Shown here: one piece after another, positions 48,875 to 57,808 of the stretch
How positions within the stretch are numbered: position 1 is the stretch's first letter
How the letters are laid out: each line of letters starts with the position of its first letter
Source: JACVRW01 sp963716215
GTDB lineage: Bacteria; Actinomycetota; Thermoleophilia; Solirubrobacterales; Thermoleophilaceae
Length of the DNA: 64,000 nt
NCBI GenBank assembly: GCA_963716215.1
Contig: OY970298.1
Location: 1,054,001-1,118,000, forward strand
Direction: 5' to 3'
The notes under the pieces: model-generated
The model's database searches: none
Told to the model about the DNA's origin: nothing
The model's input: the letters and a program-made list of their open reading frames with translations, nothing else
Translations under genes and position numbers: made by a program

Positions 48875-50173
48875 CTACGCCGCTTCGGCGAGGCCGGCCG
48901 CGCCGCTGGCCGCCGTGGCCGCCTCGATCGCCTCGGCGGTGATCGCCACCAGCCGCGTCAGCTCGCCCTCTGAGATCGCCAGCGGCGGCATCAGCACGAT
49001 CACGTCTCCGAGCGGGCGGATCACGGCGCCGCGGCGGCGCGCCTCCTGCGTGACCTGGTGGCCCATGCGGGCGGACAGCGGGTGCTCGGCCAGCTCGATG
49101 CCGGTCATGAACCCGCGCCGGCGCACCTCGCTCACGTAGGGGCTGGCCGCGATCGGCTCGAGCAGCTGCTCGAGCAGCGCGATCTTGCCGGCGAGGCGCT
49201 CCAGCGTGCGCTCCTCGGCGAACACGTCGAGCGTGGCCAGCGCCGCCGCGCACGCCAGCGGGTTGCCGGTGTAGGTGTGCCCGTGGAAGAACGTGCGGAA
49301 CTCCTCGAAGCGGCCGAGGAAGCCCTCGTAGATGCGCTCGCTGGCGAGCGTGGCCGCCAGCGGCATGTACCCGCCGGTGATGCCCTTCGCCAGGCACATC
49401 AGGTCCGGCGCCACGTCCTCGTGCTCGCACGCGAACATGCGCCCGGTGCGCCCGAAGCCGGTGGCCACCTCGTCGAGGATCAGCAGCACGCCGTGGCGGT
49501 CGCACAGCTCCCGCACCGCGCGCAGGTAGCCCTCCGGGTGCACCAGCATCCCGGCTGCCCCCTGCACCAGCGGCTCCATGATCACCGCCGCCACCTCGCC
49601 CGCATGCTCGGACAGCACCCGCTCCATGTCGGCGGCGTCGCCCGGCTCGGCGTGGAGCGTGTCGAACAGCAGCGGCCGGTAGAGCGAGTGGAACAGGTCG
49701 ATGCCGCCGACCGAGACCGACCCGATCGTGTCCCCGTGGTAGGCCATCCGCAGCGATACGAACTTGGTGCGCCGCGCGTCGCCGCGCTGGCGCCAGTACT
49801 GGAAGGCCATCTTGAGCGCGATCTCGGTCGCGGTCGAGCCCGAATCCGAGTAGAAGACGCGCGTCAGCCCCTCCGGGGCCAGCTCTGCCAGCCGCTGCGC
49901 GAGCTCGATCCCGGGCCTGTGGCTCAGGCCGAGCATCGTGGTGTGCGCGACCCGGTCGAGCTGGTCGCGCAGAGCGGCGTCGATGCGCGGATGGCCGTGC
50001 CCATGCACGTTGCACCAAAGCGACGAGACGCCGTCGACGTAGCGCCGGCCCTCGACGTCGATCAGGTCCGTGCCCTCGGCGCGCTCGATGATCAGGGGCT
50101 GCTCCTCGACCCAGCCCTGCTGCTGTGTGAACGGGTGCCAGAGGTGGGTGCGATCGGCGGCTGCGAGGTCCAT
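48875..50173 (-). CDS. bioA: Adenosylmethionine-8-amino-7-oxononanoate aminotransferase
   Basis: BioA transfers an amino group from SAM to KAPA in biotin synthesis. The 432-aa protein starts with the BioA signature LWHPFTQQQGW and has GVSSLWCNVHGHGHP, the Asp of LILDEVATGFGRTG and the PLP Lys in CLAKGITGGYMPLA. It lies about 7.6 kb from bioBFD and is transcribed on its own. TACCGT lies 6 nt before its ATG. Confidence 0.94.
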   Translation of the reverse strand: MDLAAADRTHLWHPFTQQQGWVEEQPLIIERAEGTDLIDVEGRRYVDGVSSLWCNVHGHGHPRIDAALRDQLDRVAHTTMLGLSHRPGIELAQRLAELAPEGLTRVFYSDSGSTATEIALKMAFQYWRQRGDARRTKFVSLRMAYHGDTIGSVSVGGIDLFHSLYRPLLFDTLHAEPGDAADMERVLSEHAGEVAAVIMEPLVQGAAGMLVHPEGYLRAVRELCDRHGVLLILDEVATGFGRTGRMFACEHEDVAPDLMCLAKGITGGYMPLAATLASERIYEGFLGRFEEFRTFFHGHTYTGNPLACAAALATLDVFAEERTLERLAGKIALLEQLLEPIAASPYVSEVRRRGFMTGIELAEHPLSARMGHQVTQEARRRGAVIRPLGDVIVLMPPLAISEGELTRLVAITAEAIEAATAASGAAGLAEAA

Positions 50174-50179
50174 CCTGCG

Positions 50180-50185
50180 ACGGTA
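50180..50185 (-). promoter_or_regulatory. TANNNT -10-like element before bioA
   Basis: TACCGT on the minus strand lies 6 nt before the bioA start codon. The divergent secreted hydrolase gene has its own element 17 nt further on. Confidence 0.45.
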
Positions 50186-50201
50186 TCCACGCGGCCGGAT
50201 G

Positions 50202-50207
50202 TAGGAT
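50202..50207 (+). promoter_or_regulatory. TANNNT -10-like element before the 687-aa secreted protein
   Basis: TAGGAT lies 8 nt before ATG 50216. The 42-nt space between bioA and this gene holds both -10 elements and little else. Confidence 0.5.
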
Positions 50208-50215
50208 CGCGGGCC

Positions 50216-52279
50216 ATGAGGAGAGGACTCGCGGCCCTAGTGCTGCTCGCCGCCCTGACCATCCCGGCCGCCGCCCAGGCGCAGGGCGCGAAGCCCTCGG
50301 CGCGCTGCGACTTCACAGATCCGGCGGTCTGCCTCTACCCGTGGCCGAACGACCTCTTCACCAAGCGCGACAAGGGCACGCCCACCGGACGGCGCCTGAA
50401 CCTCAAGGCCGCGTCGATGCCCCGCAACAAGGCGGGCAAGCCGATCGCCCCGTTCGACATGAACCGCGCGGACGGCTTCAGCCCCGGCTCGATGATGCTC
50501 ACGAAGGTGCCCGGGCTGGACACGCTCGAGGCCGCCCGCGCCAGCAAGCTACCGCCGATCGGGGACCTGACGCGCAGCCTCGCGAAGCGCTCTCCGGTCG
50601 TGGTGATCAACGCCCGCACCGGCAAGCGTCACCTGATCTGGGCCGAGATCGACTCCAACCCGGCGAGCCCGGGCGACCGCGTGCTGATCATCCGCCCGGG
50701 CAAGAACTTCACCGAGGGCGAGCGCTACGTCGTCGCGCTGCGCAACCTCAAGCGGGCCGACGGCAAGCCCATCGAGGCGGGCGCCCGCTTCCGGCTCTAC
50801 CGCGACGGCGTTCAGACCCGCAAACGCCTGATCGAGCGGCGCCGGGCCCACTTCGAGTCGATCTTCAGGACGCTGAAGAAGGCCGGCATCAAGCGTCGCG
50901 GCCTCTACCTCGCCTGGGACTTCACGGTGGCGAGCCGGCAGAGCCTCGCCGGCCGTGCGCTGCACATCCGCGACGCCGCGTTCCGCGCGCTGGGCGACAC
51001 GAACCTGCGCGACCTGAAGGTGCAGGGCCGCTCGCCAGCGTTCACGGTCGACCTGGTCGAGGAGCGCACCCCGGCCCAGGACGACCGAATCGCCCGCCAC
51101 ATCGAGGGCACGATCACCGCACCGTGCTTCCTCACCGAGGGCTGCGCGCCGGGCGGCGCGTTCAAGCTCAACAAGCGCGGGCTCCCGGTCCAGCAGGGCA
51201 CTACGACGTTCAAGTACTACTGCAACATCCCGCGCTCGGCGCTCGACCCGGCCGCGCCGCCGAAGGCGCGTCCGTCGCTCTACGGCCACGGCCTGCTCGG
51301 CAGCCCGACGGAGTTCGAGGCCGGCAACGTGCGGTCGATGTCGAACGAGCACAACTTCGTGTTCTGCGCGACGGCCTGGTCGGGCTTCGCCGAGGAGGAC
51401 CTCGGGAACATCGTCGCCGTGCTGGCCGACCTGTCGAAGTTCGACACCGTCGCCGACCGCATGCAGCAGGGCTTCCTCCAGCAGCTGCTGCTCGGCCGTG
51501 CCCTGATCCACCCGCAGGGGTTGACCAGCAACGCAGCCTTCCGGAAGAACGGCCAGAGCGTGGTCGACACGCAGCGGCTCTACTTCGACGGCAACTCCCA
51601 GGGAGGCATCATGGGCGGCGCGCTCACTGCGCTGGCGCCCGACTGGGACCGCGCCGTGCTCGGCGTGCCCGGCATGAACTACTCCACGCTGCTGCAGCGC
51701 AGCGTGGACTTCGACGAGTACGCCCCGATCCTCTATGGCGGCTACCCGAACGAGCTGGAGCGCCAGCTGTGGCTGGCGCAGATCCAGCTGCTCTGGGATC
51801 GCGGCGAGTCCGACGGCTACGCCCAGCACATCACCTCGCGTCCGCTGCCGAACACGCCGAAGCACACCGTGCTGATGCACGTGGCGTTCGGGGACCACCA
51901 GGTGGCCGACTTCACCACGTCGATCATGGCGCGCACGTTCGGCGCGCGCATCCGCCAGCCGGCGCTCGACCCGGGTCGCTCCCCGTTCTCCAACCCCTTC
52001 GTGGGCATCGCGCGGATCCCGTCGTATCCGTTCCGCGGCTCTGCCGTGGTCTGGTGGGATACCGGCACTCCGCGGCAGGTGGGCGGCGAGCAGCTCGGCA
52101 CCGGGCCGCCCCCGCTGACCAACACGCCGAACCGCACGGGTGACGACCCCCACAGCTCGCCGCGCAGCCAGGTGACCGCGCGCCTGCAGAAGTCCGAGTT
52201 CCTGAAGGTCGGCGGCGCCGTCGTCGACGTGTGCTCGGGCAAGCCCTGCTACGCGGACGGCTGGACCGGAACGCCCTAG
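50216..52279 (+). CDS. Large secreted alpha/beta-hydrolase-like protein of unknown function
   Basis: The 687-aa precursor has a signal peptide (GLAALVLLAALTIPAAAQA). Near the N-terminus are CDFTDPAVCLYPWPNDLFT and FDMNRADGFSPGS, which I cannot match to a named domain. From about residue 360 it looks like an alpha/beta hydrolase, with SLYGHGLLGSPTEF as an oxyanion region and the nucleophile elbow GNSQGGIMGG. A late HVAFGDHQV could supply the His. Six or more cysteines in pairs suggest disulfides. It may be an exported esterase; the substrate is unknown. Confidence 0.72.
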   Translation: MRRGLAALVLLAALTIPAAAQAQGAKPSARCDFTDPAVCLYPWPNDLFTKRDKGTPTGRRLNLKAASMPRNKAGKPIAPFDMNRADGFSPGSMMLTKVPGLDTLEAARASKLPPIGDLTRSLAKRSPVVVINARTGKRHLIWAEIDSNPASPGDRVLIIRPGKNFTEGERYVVALRNLKRADGKPIEAGARFRLYRDGVQTRKRLIERRRAHFESIFRTLKKAGIKRRGLYLAWDFTVASRQSLAGRALHIRDAAFRALGDTNLRDLKVQGRSPAFTVDLVEERTPAQDDRIARHIEGTITAPCFLTEGCAPGGAFKLNKRGLPVQQGTTTFKYYCNIPRSALDPAAPPKARPSLYGHGLLGSPTEFEAGNVRSMSNEHNFVFCATAWSGFAEEDLGNIVAVLADLSKFDTVADRMQQGFLQQLLLGRALIHPQGLTSNAAFRKNGQSVVDTQRLYFDGNSQGGIMGGALTALAPDWDRAVLGVPGMNYSTLLQRSVDFDEYAPILYGGYPNELERQLWLAQIQLLWDRGESDGYAQHITSRPLPNTPKHTVLMHVAFGDHQVADFTTSIMARTFGARIRQPALDPGRSPFSNPFVGIARIPSYPFRGSAVVWWDTGTPRQVGGEQLGTGPPPLTNTPNRTGDDPHSSPRSQVTARLQKSEFLKVGGAVVDVCSGKPCYADGWTGTP

Positions 52280-52289
52280 AGGGCCCAGC

Positions 52290-52295
52290 TAACCT
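52290..52295 (+). promoter_or_regulatory. TANNNT -10-like element before the MFS/spermidine-synthase-like gene
   Basis: TAACCT lies 8 nt before ATG 52304. Confidence 0.45.
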
Positions 52296-52303
52296 GCGGC
52301 GCG

Positions 52304-53836
52304 ATGCCGCCCCTGCCCGTGCTCGTGTTCGTGGTCGGAACGGGCTCGCTGGGCGCCGAGATCGCAGCCGTGCGCCTGCTCGCCCCGTACTTCGGCGCGT
52401 CCACGATCGTATGGGCGAACACGATCGGCGTCGTGCTCGTGGCGCTCTCGCTCGGATACTGGCTCGGCGGTCGGCTGGCCGACCGCCATCCGCACATGCG
52501 CGGCCTCTGCCTGCTGGCGCTGACCGCGGCCGGCCTGCTGGCGCTGGTGCCGTTCGCGGCCGACCCCCTGCTCGAGGTGGCCGTGGACGCCCTCGACGAG
52601 ATTTCGGCGGGCGCGTTCATCGGGTCGCTGCTGGCGGTGCTGGTCCTGGTCGCGGTGCCGGTCCTGCTGCTGGGCGCCGTATCGCCATGGGCGATCCGGC
52701 TGGCCGTCTCCTCGGTCGAGGAGGCGGGCACCGTGGCCGGACGCCTGTACGCGCTCTCCACGGCCGGCTCGCTGGTCGGCACGCTCCTGTCCGCCCTGCT
52801 GCTGATCCCGCTCGTCGGCACGCGCCGCACGTTCCTGATCTTCGCGCTCGCGATCGCCGTCGTGGCGGTCTGGGGCTTGCGGCCGGTTCGCCGCTACGCG
52901 CTGGCGCCCGCGGCGATCGCCGCGCTGATCGCGCTCCCGGTGGGAACGCTCAAGGCGGACGCCGGCTCCGGCAAGGTCATCCACGAGGCCGAGACGGCCT
53001 ACCAGTACGCGCGCGTGATCGAGCGCGTGGACGGCAGCCGCTCGCTCGAGCTGAACGAGGGCCAGGCCCAGCATTCGCTCTGCCGCGCCGAGTGCGACGT
53101 AGCCACGCCCGGGCCGCGGGCCCCAGGTTCGGTGCTCACCGGCGACTACTGGGACGGCAGCCTCGTGCTCGGGTCCGCCGCCACCAGCCGGCCCCCCGAG
53201 CGGGTCGCGATCCTCGGCAACGCCGCCGGTACGACCGCACGCGCCTACGGCACCTTCTTCCCGCGCACGCGCGTGGACGGCGTGGAGATCGATGCCGAGC
53301 TGTCCGACATCGGGCGCCGCTACTTCGACATGCGCAATCCGCGCCTGCACCTCTACCACGAGGACGCCCGGCCCTTCATCCGCCGCATCGACGCCCAGTA
53401 CGACGTGATCACGATCGACGCCTACCGCCAGCCGTACATCCCCTTCTACCTGACCACCGTCGAGTTCTTCGAGAGCGTCAGCGATCGCCTGCGCGACGAC
53501 GGCGTGCTGGTGATCAACATCGGTCACCCCGAGGGGCAGGACGCCTTCGAGAAGGTGGCGTCGGCCACGATCGGCGAGGCCTTCCCGTACGTCGTGCGCG
53601 ATCCGATCCAGTCGACCAACACGCTGGTCGTGGCAAGCCGCTCGCCGCTCTCCGCCGACCGGATGCGAGCGGGCCTGGACAAGCTGCCGGCGGGTCTGCG
53701 CGCCACGGCCGTGGCCCACGCGGCGCTGATCGAGCCGCCGCTGGGTGGGGGCGAGGTCTACACCGACGACAAGGCCCCGGTGGAGTGGCTGATCGACAAG
53801 TCGATCGTCGACTACGCGGCAGACGGGGGAGACTGA
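52304..53836 (+). CDS. Membrane-fused spermidine-synthase-like protein
   Basis: The first 220 residues contain about seven hydrophobic segments (LVFVVGTGSLGAEIAAVRLL, then IGVVLVALSLGYWLGGRLAD). The rest is a spermidine-synthase-like Rossmann domain (RVAILGNAAGTTARAYGTFF, VDGVEIDAELSDIGRRYF, YDVITIDAYRQPYIPFYLTT). Such fused proteins are common in bacteria but polyamine synthesis has rarely been shown. The usual GGGDG motif is replaced by GNAAGT, so a true aminopropyltransferase activity is uncertain. 510 aa. Confidence 0.82.
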   Translation: MPPLPVLVFVVGTGSLGAEIAAVRLLAPYFGASTIVWANTIGVVLVALSLGYWLGGRLADRHPHMRGLCLLALTAAGLLALVPFAADPLLEVAVDALDEISAGAFIGSLLAVLVLVAVPVLLLGAVSPWAIRLAVSSVEEAGTVAGRLYALSTAGSLVGTLLSALLLIPLVGTRRTFLIFALAIAVVAVWGLRPVRRYALAPAAIAALIALPVGTLKADAGSGKVIHEAETAYQYARVIERVDGSRSLELNEGQAQHSLCRAECDVATPGPRAPGSVLTGDYWDGSLVLGSAATSRPPERVAILGNAAGTTARAYGTFFPRTRVDGVEIDAELSDIGRRYFDMRNPRLHLYHEDARPFIRRIDAQYDVITIDAYRQPYIPFYLTTVEFFESVSDRLRDDGVLVINIGHPEGQDAFEKVASATIGEAFPYVVRDPIQSTNTLVVASRSPLSADRMRAGLDKLPAGLRATAVAHAALIEPPLGGGEVYTDDKAPVEWLIDKSIVDYAADGGD

Positions 53837-53840
53837 TCCG

Positions 53841-54926
53841 CTGACGGGGTTCCCGGACGTCGCGATCGTGGGTGGTGGCATCGTGGGCGCTGCCGCGGCC
53901 GCCTTCCTCGCCGAGGCCGGCGCGCGCGTCGAGCTGTTCGAGAGCGGCACGATCGCCGGGGCGGCGTCGGGGCGCAACTCGGGGTCCATCCAGCATCCCT
54001 TCGATCCGGTGCTGGCCGAGCTTCACCGCGAGACCCTGAGCCATTACAGGGAGCTCGACGGGTTCGACCTGCCGCCCGCGCCGGCTGGGCTGCTGCTGGT
54101 GGCGCGTGAGCGAGCCGCGGTCGAGCCCGTGGTCGCCGCGGCGCCAGAGCTGGGAGCGCAGCTGCTGAGCCCCAAGGAGCTGAGGCGTCTGGAGCCCAGC
54201 CTCGCCCGCGGCCTGTGGGGCTGCCGGCTCGAGACCGGCTATCCGGTCCGCCCGGCCGCCGCGACGCTCGCGTTTGCCCGCCGCGCGTGGTCGGCCGGCG
54301 CCGTGCTGCACGAGGGCAGGGTGGCCTGGCCCTGGGTGCTCGGCGGCGGGGTGCGCGGCGTGCTGGCGGGCGGGGAGCACTGCGCGGCCGGGGCGGTGCT
54401 CGTGGCGGCCGGGCCGTGGACTCCCGAGGTGATCGACCCGACGCGCGCGTGGCAGCCGATCGTGCCGGTGTGGGGGGTGGTCGTGGACGTGCACATGGAC
54501 GATCCGCCGCGTCACGTCATCGAGCAGGCCGGGGTGGAGGGGCTCGAGCTGGAGGCCACGCCAGACTCGCTGTTCAGCCTGATCGCCACCGAGCGGTTGG
54601 CCGCGGTCGGGTCGACCTTCTTGGCGGCGGAACCCGACCCGATCGCCTGGACCGGCACGCTCAAGCGGGCCGGCGTCGCTTTCGTCCCGGCGCTCGAGCG
54701 GGCGAAGGTCGACAGCGCCCGCGCGTGCGCCCGCCCGCAGTCGCTCGACGGCCGCCCGCTGGTCGGGCCGACACGGGAGGTCGACGGGCTCTGGGTCGCG
54801 GCGGGCCACGGGCCGTGGGGGATCTCGACCGGCCCCGCGACCGGCAGGCTGGCTGCGGACGCACTGCTCGGGCGGGCCGATCTGCCCCCCGAGTTGGCGG
54901 CCGAGCGCTTTGCGCGCGTGGGATAG
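53841..54926 (+). CDS. FAD-dependent oxidoreductase (D-amino-acid oxidase/DadA-like)
   Basis: The FAD-binding motif VAIVGGGIVGAAAAAFLAEA lies at the extreme N-terminus, followed by ELFESG and, at the end, GLWVAAGHGPWGISTGPATG, as in DAO-family amine oxidases. The first standard start codon, GTG 53868, would cut the motif and leave no beta strand. The region must start further up, and CTG 53841, 4 nt after the previous stop, is the only plausible codon. The substrate may be an amino acid or amine. It is followed by the acyl-CoA synthetase. Confidence 0.82.
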   Translation: MTGFPDVAIVGGGIVGAAAAAFLAEAGARVELFESGTIAGAASGRNSGSIQHPFDPVLAELHRETLSHYRELDGFDLPPAPAGLLLVARERAAVEPVVAAAPELGAQLLSPKELRRLEPSLARGLWGCRLETGYPVRPAAATLAFARRAWSAGAVLHEGRVAWPWVLGGGVRGVLAGGEHCAAGAVLVAAGPWTPEVIDPTRAWQPIVPVWGVVVDVHMDDPPRHVIEQAGVEGLELEATPDSLFSLIATERLAAVGSTFLAAEPDPIAWTGTLKRAGVAFVPALERAKVDSARACARPQSLDGRPLVGPTREVDGLWVAAGHGPWGISTGPATGRLAADALLGRADLPPELAAERFARVG

Positions 54927-54929
54927 CCT
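54924..54929 (+). promoter_or_regulatory. Possible -10 element (TAGCCT) of the acyl-CoA synthetase gene
   Basis: TAGCCT overlaps the stop of the oxidoreductase gene and lies 22 nt before ATG 54952. A GAGAGGAG ribosome-binding site lies between, so this would give a short leadered mRNA. Confidence 0.3.
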
Positions 54930-54951
54930 GGGCCCGGAGAGGAGACGACAC

Positions 54952-56577
54952 ATGGGCCTGCGCAAGTACGAGCTCGGGAGCTACGAGGAGATGTGCGCCG
55001 CGCACCGCTGGGAGGTGCCCGAGCGCTACAACATCGCCCGCGACGTGTGCGACAAGCACGAGCGCGGGCGGCTCGCGATGGTCTGGGAGGACTGGCGGGG
55101 GAAGGAGCGCCGGGTCAGCTTCGGCGAGCTGCAGGACCTCTCGAACCGCTTCGCCAACGTCCTCGATGCGATCGGCGTGGAGCGCGGCGATCGCGTCGCG
55201 ACGCTGCTGCCGTCACTGCCCGAGACCGCCGCCGTCTTCCTCGGCACCTACAAGCACGGAGCGATCCTGCTGTCGATGTCGGTCCTCTACGGCGACAGCG
55301 GCATCGAGCACCGCCTGCGCGACTCGCAGGCCAAGGTCGTCGTCACCGACGCCGCCAACCGCCACCGCATCCCTGTGGGCATCGTGGAGCAGGTGGTGGT
55401 GATGGACGGCCGCGGCGAGGCCAGCGACGTCGACTTCGGCGAGGCGATGGGGCGCGCGTCAGACAGCTACGAGGTCGTCGACACGGGTGCCGACGACCCC
55501 GCGCAGCTCTACTACTCGTCGGGCACGACCGGCGCGGCAAAGGGCATCCTGCACGCTCACCGCTACCTGCTCGCCCACGAGGAGTTCGAGTTCTGCCACG
55601 ACGTGCGCGACGGCGAGCTGTTCCACGGCTCCGGCGAGTGGGCGTGGGCCGCCGGCATCTGCCCGCTGCTGGGGCCCTGGCGCTACGGGGCGGTCGCGCT
55701 CGTGCAGGCGCGCAAGGCCGGCTACGACCCCGAGGAGCACCTGAGCTTCCTCTCGAAGCACGGCGTTCAGAACATGTTCACCACGCCGACGGCGCTGCGA
55801 GCGATGACCGGAGTCGCCGACGCCGGCACCAGCCATCCGATGCCGGAGCTGCGCGTGACCTGCTCGGCCGGCGAGCCGCTCAACCCCGAGGTGATCCGCT
55901 GGTTCCGCGACCAGTACGGCATCACGGTGCTCGACTACTACGGGCTGACCGAGAGCTACCCGCTGTGCGGCAACTTCCCCACCGTCGAGGTGCGCGAGGG
56001 ATCGATGGGACGGCCCATGCCCGGCTGGGAGGTGGCGATCCTCGACGAGGACGAGCAGCCGCTCGGCCCCGGCGAGCGCGGGGAGATCTGCCTGCGTGCG
56101 CGCACCAACCCGCACTATCCGCTGGGCTACTGGAACCGCCCGGACTCGGATACGGAGGAGGTGTTCGGCGGCGACTGGTTCCACACCAAGGATGCGGCCG
56201 AGCTCGATGAGGACGGCTACGTCTGGTACGCCGGCCGCGCCGACGACGTGATCATCTCGGCGGGCTACCGGATCGGCCCGTTCGAGGTCGAGTCGGCCTG
56301 CGTGGAGCACCCGGCCGTGAAGGAAGCCGCGGCGGTGGCGTCCCCGGATCCGCGCCGGGGCGACATCGTGAAGGCGTTCATCGTGCTGGCCAGCGGGCAC
56401 TCGCCCTCCGACGAGCTGGCTTCCGAGATCAAGCGCCACGTGCGCGAACGCCACTCCGCCTACGCCTACCCGCGCGAGATCGAGTTCGTCGGCGACCTGC
56501 CGAAGACGCTCACCGGCAAGATCCGCCGTGTGGAGCTGCGCGAGCAGGAGCGCGAGCGCAAGGCGACCGAGGTCTAG
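54952..56577 (+). CDS. Acyl-CoA synthetase (AMP-forming, acetyl-/medium-chain type)
   Basis: The 541-aa enzyme activates a carboxylic acid to its CoA ester. It has the AMP-binding motif YYSSGTTGAAKGILHAH, YYGLTESYPL, the hinge region YVWYAGRADDVIISAGYRIG and the C-terminal catalytic Lys in LPKTLTGKIRRVELR. ATG 54952 has a GGAG ribosome-binding site; an upstream GTG at 54910 lacks one. Chain-length preference is not readable from sequence. The stop overlaps the convergent cupin gene by 4 nt. Confidence 0.92.
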   Translation: MGLRKYELGSYEEMCAAHRWEVPERYNIARDVCDKHERGRLAMVWEDWRGKERRVSFGELQDLSNRFANVLDAIGVERGDRVATLLPSLPETAAVFLGTYKHGAILLSMSVLYGDSGIEHRLRDSQAKVVVTDAANRHRIPVGIVEQVVVMDGRGEASDVDFGEAMGRASDSYEVVDTGADDPAQLYYSSGTTGAAKGILHAHRYLLAHEEFEFCHDVRDGELFHGSGEWAWAAGICPLLGPWRYGAVALVQARKAGYDPEEHLSFLSKHGVQNMFTTPTALRAMTGVADAGTSHPMPELRVTCSAGEPLNPEVIRWFRDQYGITVLDYYGLTESYPLCGNFPTVEVREGSMGRPMPGWEVAILDEDEQPLGPGERGEICLRARTNPHYPLGYWNRPDSDTEEVFGGDWFHTKDAAELDEDGYVWYAGRADDVIISAGYRIGPFEVESACVEHPAVKEAAAVASPDPRRGDIVKAFIVLASGHSPSDELASEIKRHVRERHSAYAYPREIEFVGDLPKTLTGKIRRVELREQERERKATEV

Positions 56578-57050
56578 TCCCGGCCGGTCTCGCCGTCGAA
56601 GTAGTCGACCGCGCTCGAGCGCCGCACCATCAGGTTCTCCGCCTTGTCGCCGGTCCAGACACCGACCTTGCCGCTGTCGGGGTAGGCGGTGGCCGTGGGG
56701 GTCACGACCGTCGACCACATCAGCACGCGGACCGGCTCGTCGGTGTCGTTGAGGACCTGATGGGCGCCGGCCGGGCCCATGGGGAAGAAGACCATGTCGA
56801 GCGGCTCGCGCTGCTCCGTGCCCTCCGGGGTGCGCACCGACGGCCGCCCGGTCAGCACGAGCAGCCACTCCTCCTCGCCGTACTCGTAGTGGTAGGGGCA
56901 GATCGACTGCCCCGGCGGGATCTCGTAGAAGCTGGCGCCGGTCTGCTCGGCACCGAGCTGGGCGCCGAAGCGGAACATGCCCGAGCGAAAGCCGTCGGGG
57001 TCGACGGGGTCGTAGGTGACGGTGGGGTCGGTGAGGCTCACGTGCTGCAT
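56574..57050 (-). CDS. Cupin-domain protein
   Basis: The 158-aa protein has one cupin barrel. The metal-site residues are probably in CPYHYEYGEEEWLLVLTG and the second motif in GPAGAHQVLND. Single-domain cupins bind small ligands or act as isomerases or dioxygenases; the role here is not evident. It is the last gene of the operon that runs from the biotinyl-carrier gene through bioB, bioF and bioD. Confidence 0.85.
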   Translation of the reverse strand: MQHVSLTDPTVTYDPVDPDGFRSGMFRFGAQLGAEQTGASFYEIPPGQSICPYHYEYGEEEWLLVLTGRPSVRTPEGTEQREPLDMVFFPMGPAGAHQVLNDTDEPVRVLMWSTVVTPTATAYPDSGKVGVWTGDKAENLMVRRSSAVDYFDGETGRD

Positions 57051-57069
57051 GCGCGGATGGTGCCAGGGC

Positions 57070-57372
57070 CTATGGGCCCTTGCCGCCGAGCAGGTCCAGC
57101 TCGATCATCTCCCAGTCCTCCACAAGCGCCATCGCCGCGGCCGCGTCGTCGCTGCCACGAATCTGCTCCAGCGACGCGTCGAGATCCGCCTGGCTGCGCC
57201 ACAGCTCGGTCACCCAGATCACGTCCGGCTCGCCGGCCTGGCGATTGACCAGGTAGAGCTCGCAGCCCGGGTTGCCCTCCATCTCCGCGGCGGCGGCCAG
57301 CAGCAGCTCCGCAAGCTCCTGCCCGCGCCCCTCGTGCGCTCGGGCCTTCCCGTACCGGGCGATCCGGCTCAT
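57070..57372 (-). CDS. Antibiotic biosynthesis monooxygenase (ABM) domain protein
   Basis: The 100-aa protein has the ferredoxin-like ABM fold (YGKARAHEGRGQELAELLLA, then NPGCELYLVNRQAGEPDVIW and TELWRSQADLDASL). These small dimeric proteins are often of unknown function. ATG 57372 was chosen because TAGATT precedes it by 8 nt and because residues before it lack the fold. Confidence 0.85.
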   Translation of the reverse strand: MSRIARYGKARAHEGRGQELAELLLAAAAEMEGNPGCELYLVNRQAGEPDVIWVTELWRSQADLDASLEQIRGSDDAAAAMALVEDWEMIELDLLGGKGP

Positions 57373-57380
57373 GGCCGAGG

Positions 57381-57386
57381 AATCTA
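57381..57386 (-). promoter_or_regulatory. TANNNT -10-like element before the ABM gene
   Basis: TAGATT overlaps the stop codon of the small membrane protein gene and lies 8 nt before ATG 57372. Confidence 0.4.
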
Positions 57387-57803
57387 GAGCAGCGGCAGCA
57401 GCGGGATGTCCCACAGGATCGCCGCGGTCACGAACGCCGCCGCCGCGATGGCGCCGGCGATTCCCGCCGCGATGCGCTGACCCTTCGTCGTGCGCTCGGC
57501 CCGCGCGGCCGCGCGCTCGCCCCAGATGATCGCGCGCTCGAGCAGCCGCTCCGCGCGCTCGAACTCGAGCGCCAGCAGGCCGAGCCCGAGCAGGATCGTG
57601 GCGATGCCGGGCCCCGGGATTCCCGGGCCGGACATGATGATCCCGGCGATCACGAGCAGGACCCCGAGCACGACGACGCCGGCTCGGTGCACGATGTGAC
57701 GCTGCTTGTGGCGCACCTTGCGCTCCCGCAGCTTGCGGATCAGGTCGGGGAGGTCGTCCGGGTCCGGGCCGGGGCGCGATCCGAGGTACTCCTTGTCGGT
57801 CAC
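57384..57803 (-). CDS. PGPGW-type small transmembrane protein (TIGR02611-like)
   Basis: The 139-aa protein has two closely spaced hydrophobic segments (VVVLGVLLVIAGIIMSGPGI and IATILLGLGLLALEF) joined by the PGIPGPG motif of this actinobacterial family, an ERAERLLERA helix, and a further hydrophobic C-terminus. The function is unknown. It starts at GTG 57803, 7 nt after TAGGTT and 5 nt after the bioD stop. Confidence 0.8.
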   Translation of the reverse strand: MTDKEYLGSRPGPDPDDLPDLIRKLRERKVRHKQRHIVHRAGVVVLGVLLVIAGIIMSGPGIPGPGIATILLGLGLLALEFERAERLLERAIIWGERAAARAERTTKGQRIAAGIAGAIAAAAFVTAAILWDIPLLPLL

Positions 57804-57808
57804 ACAGG

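Noticed and set aside
52304..53836. Calling the fused membrane protein spermidine synthase (speE)
   Set aside because: The glycine-rich substrate motif is altered and the membrane part is untypical, so polyamine synthesis cannot be claimed.
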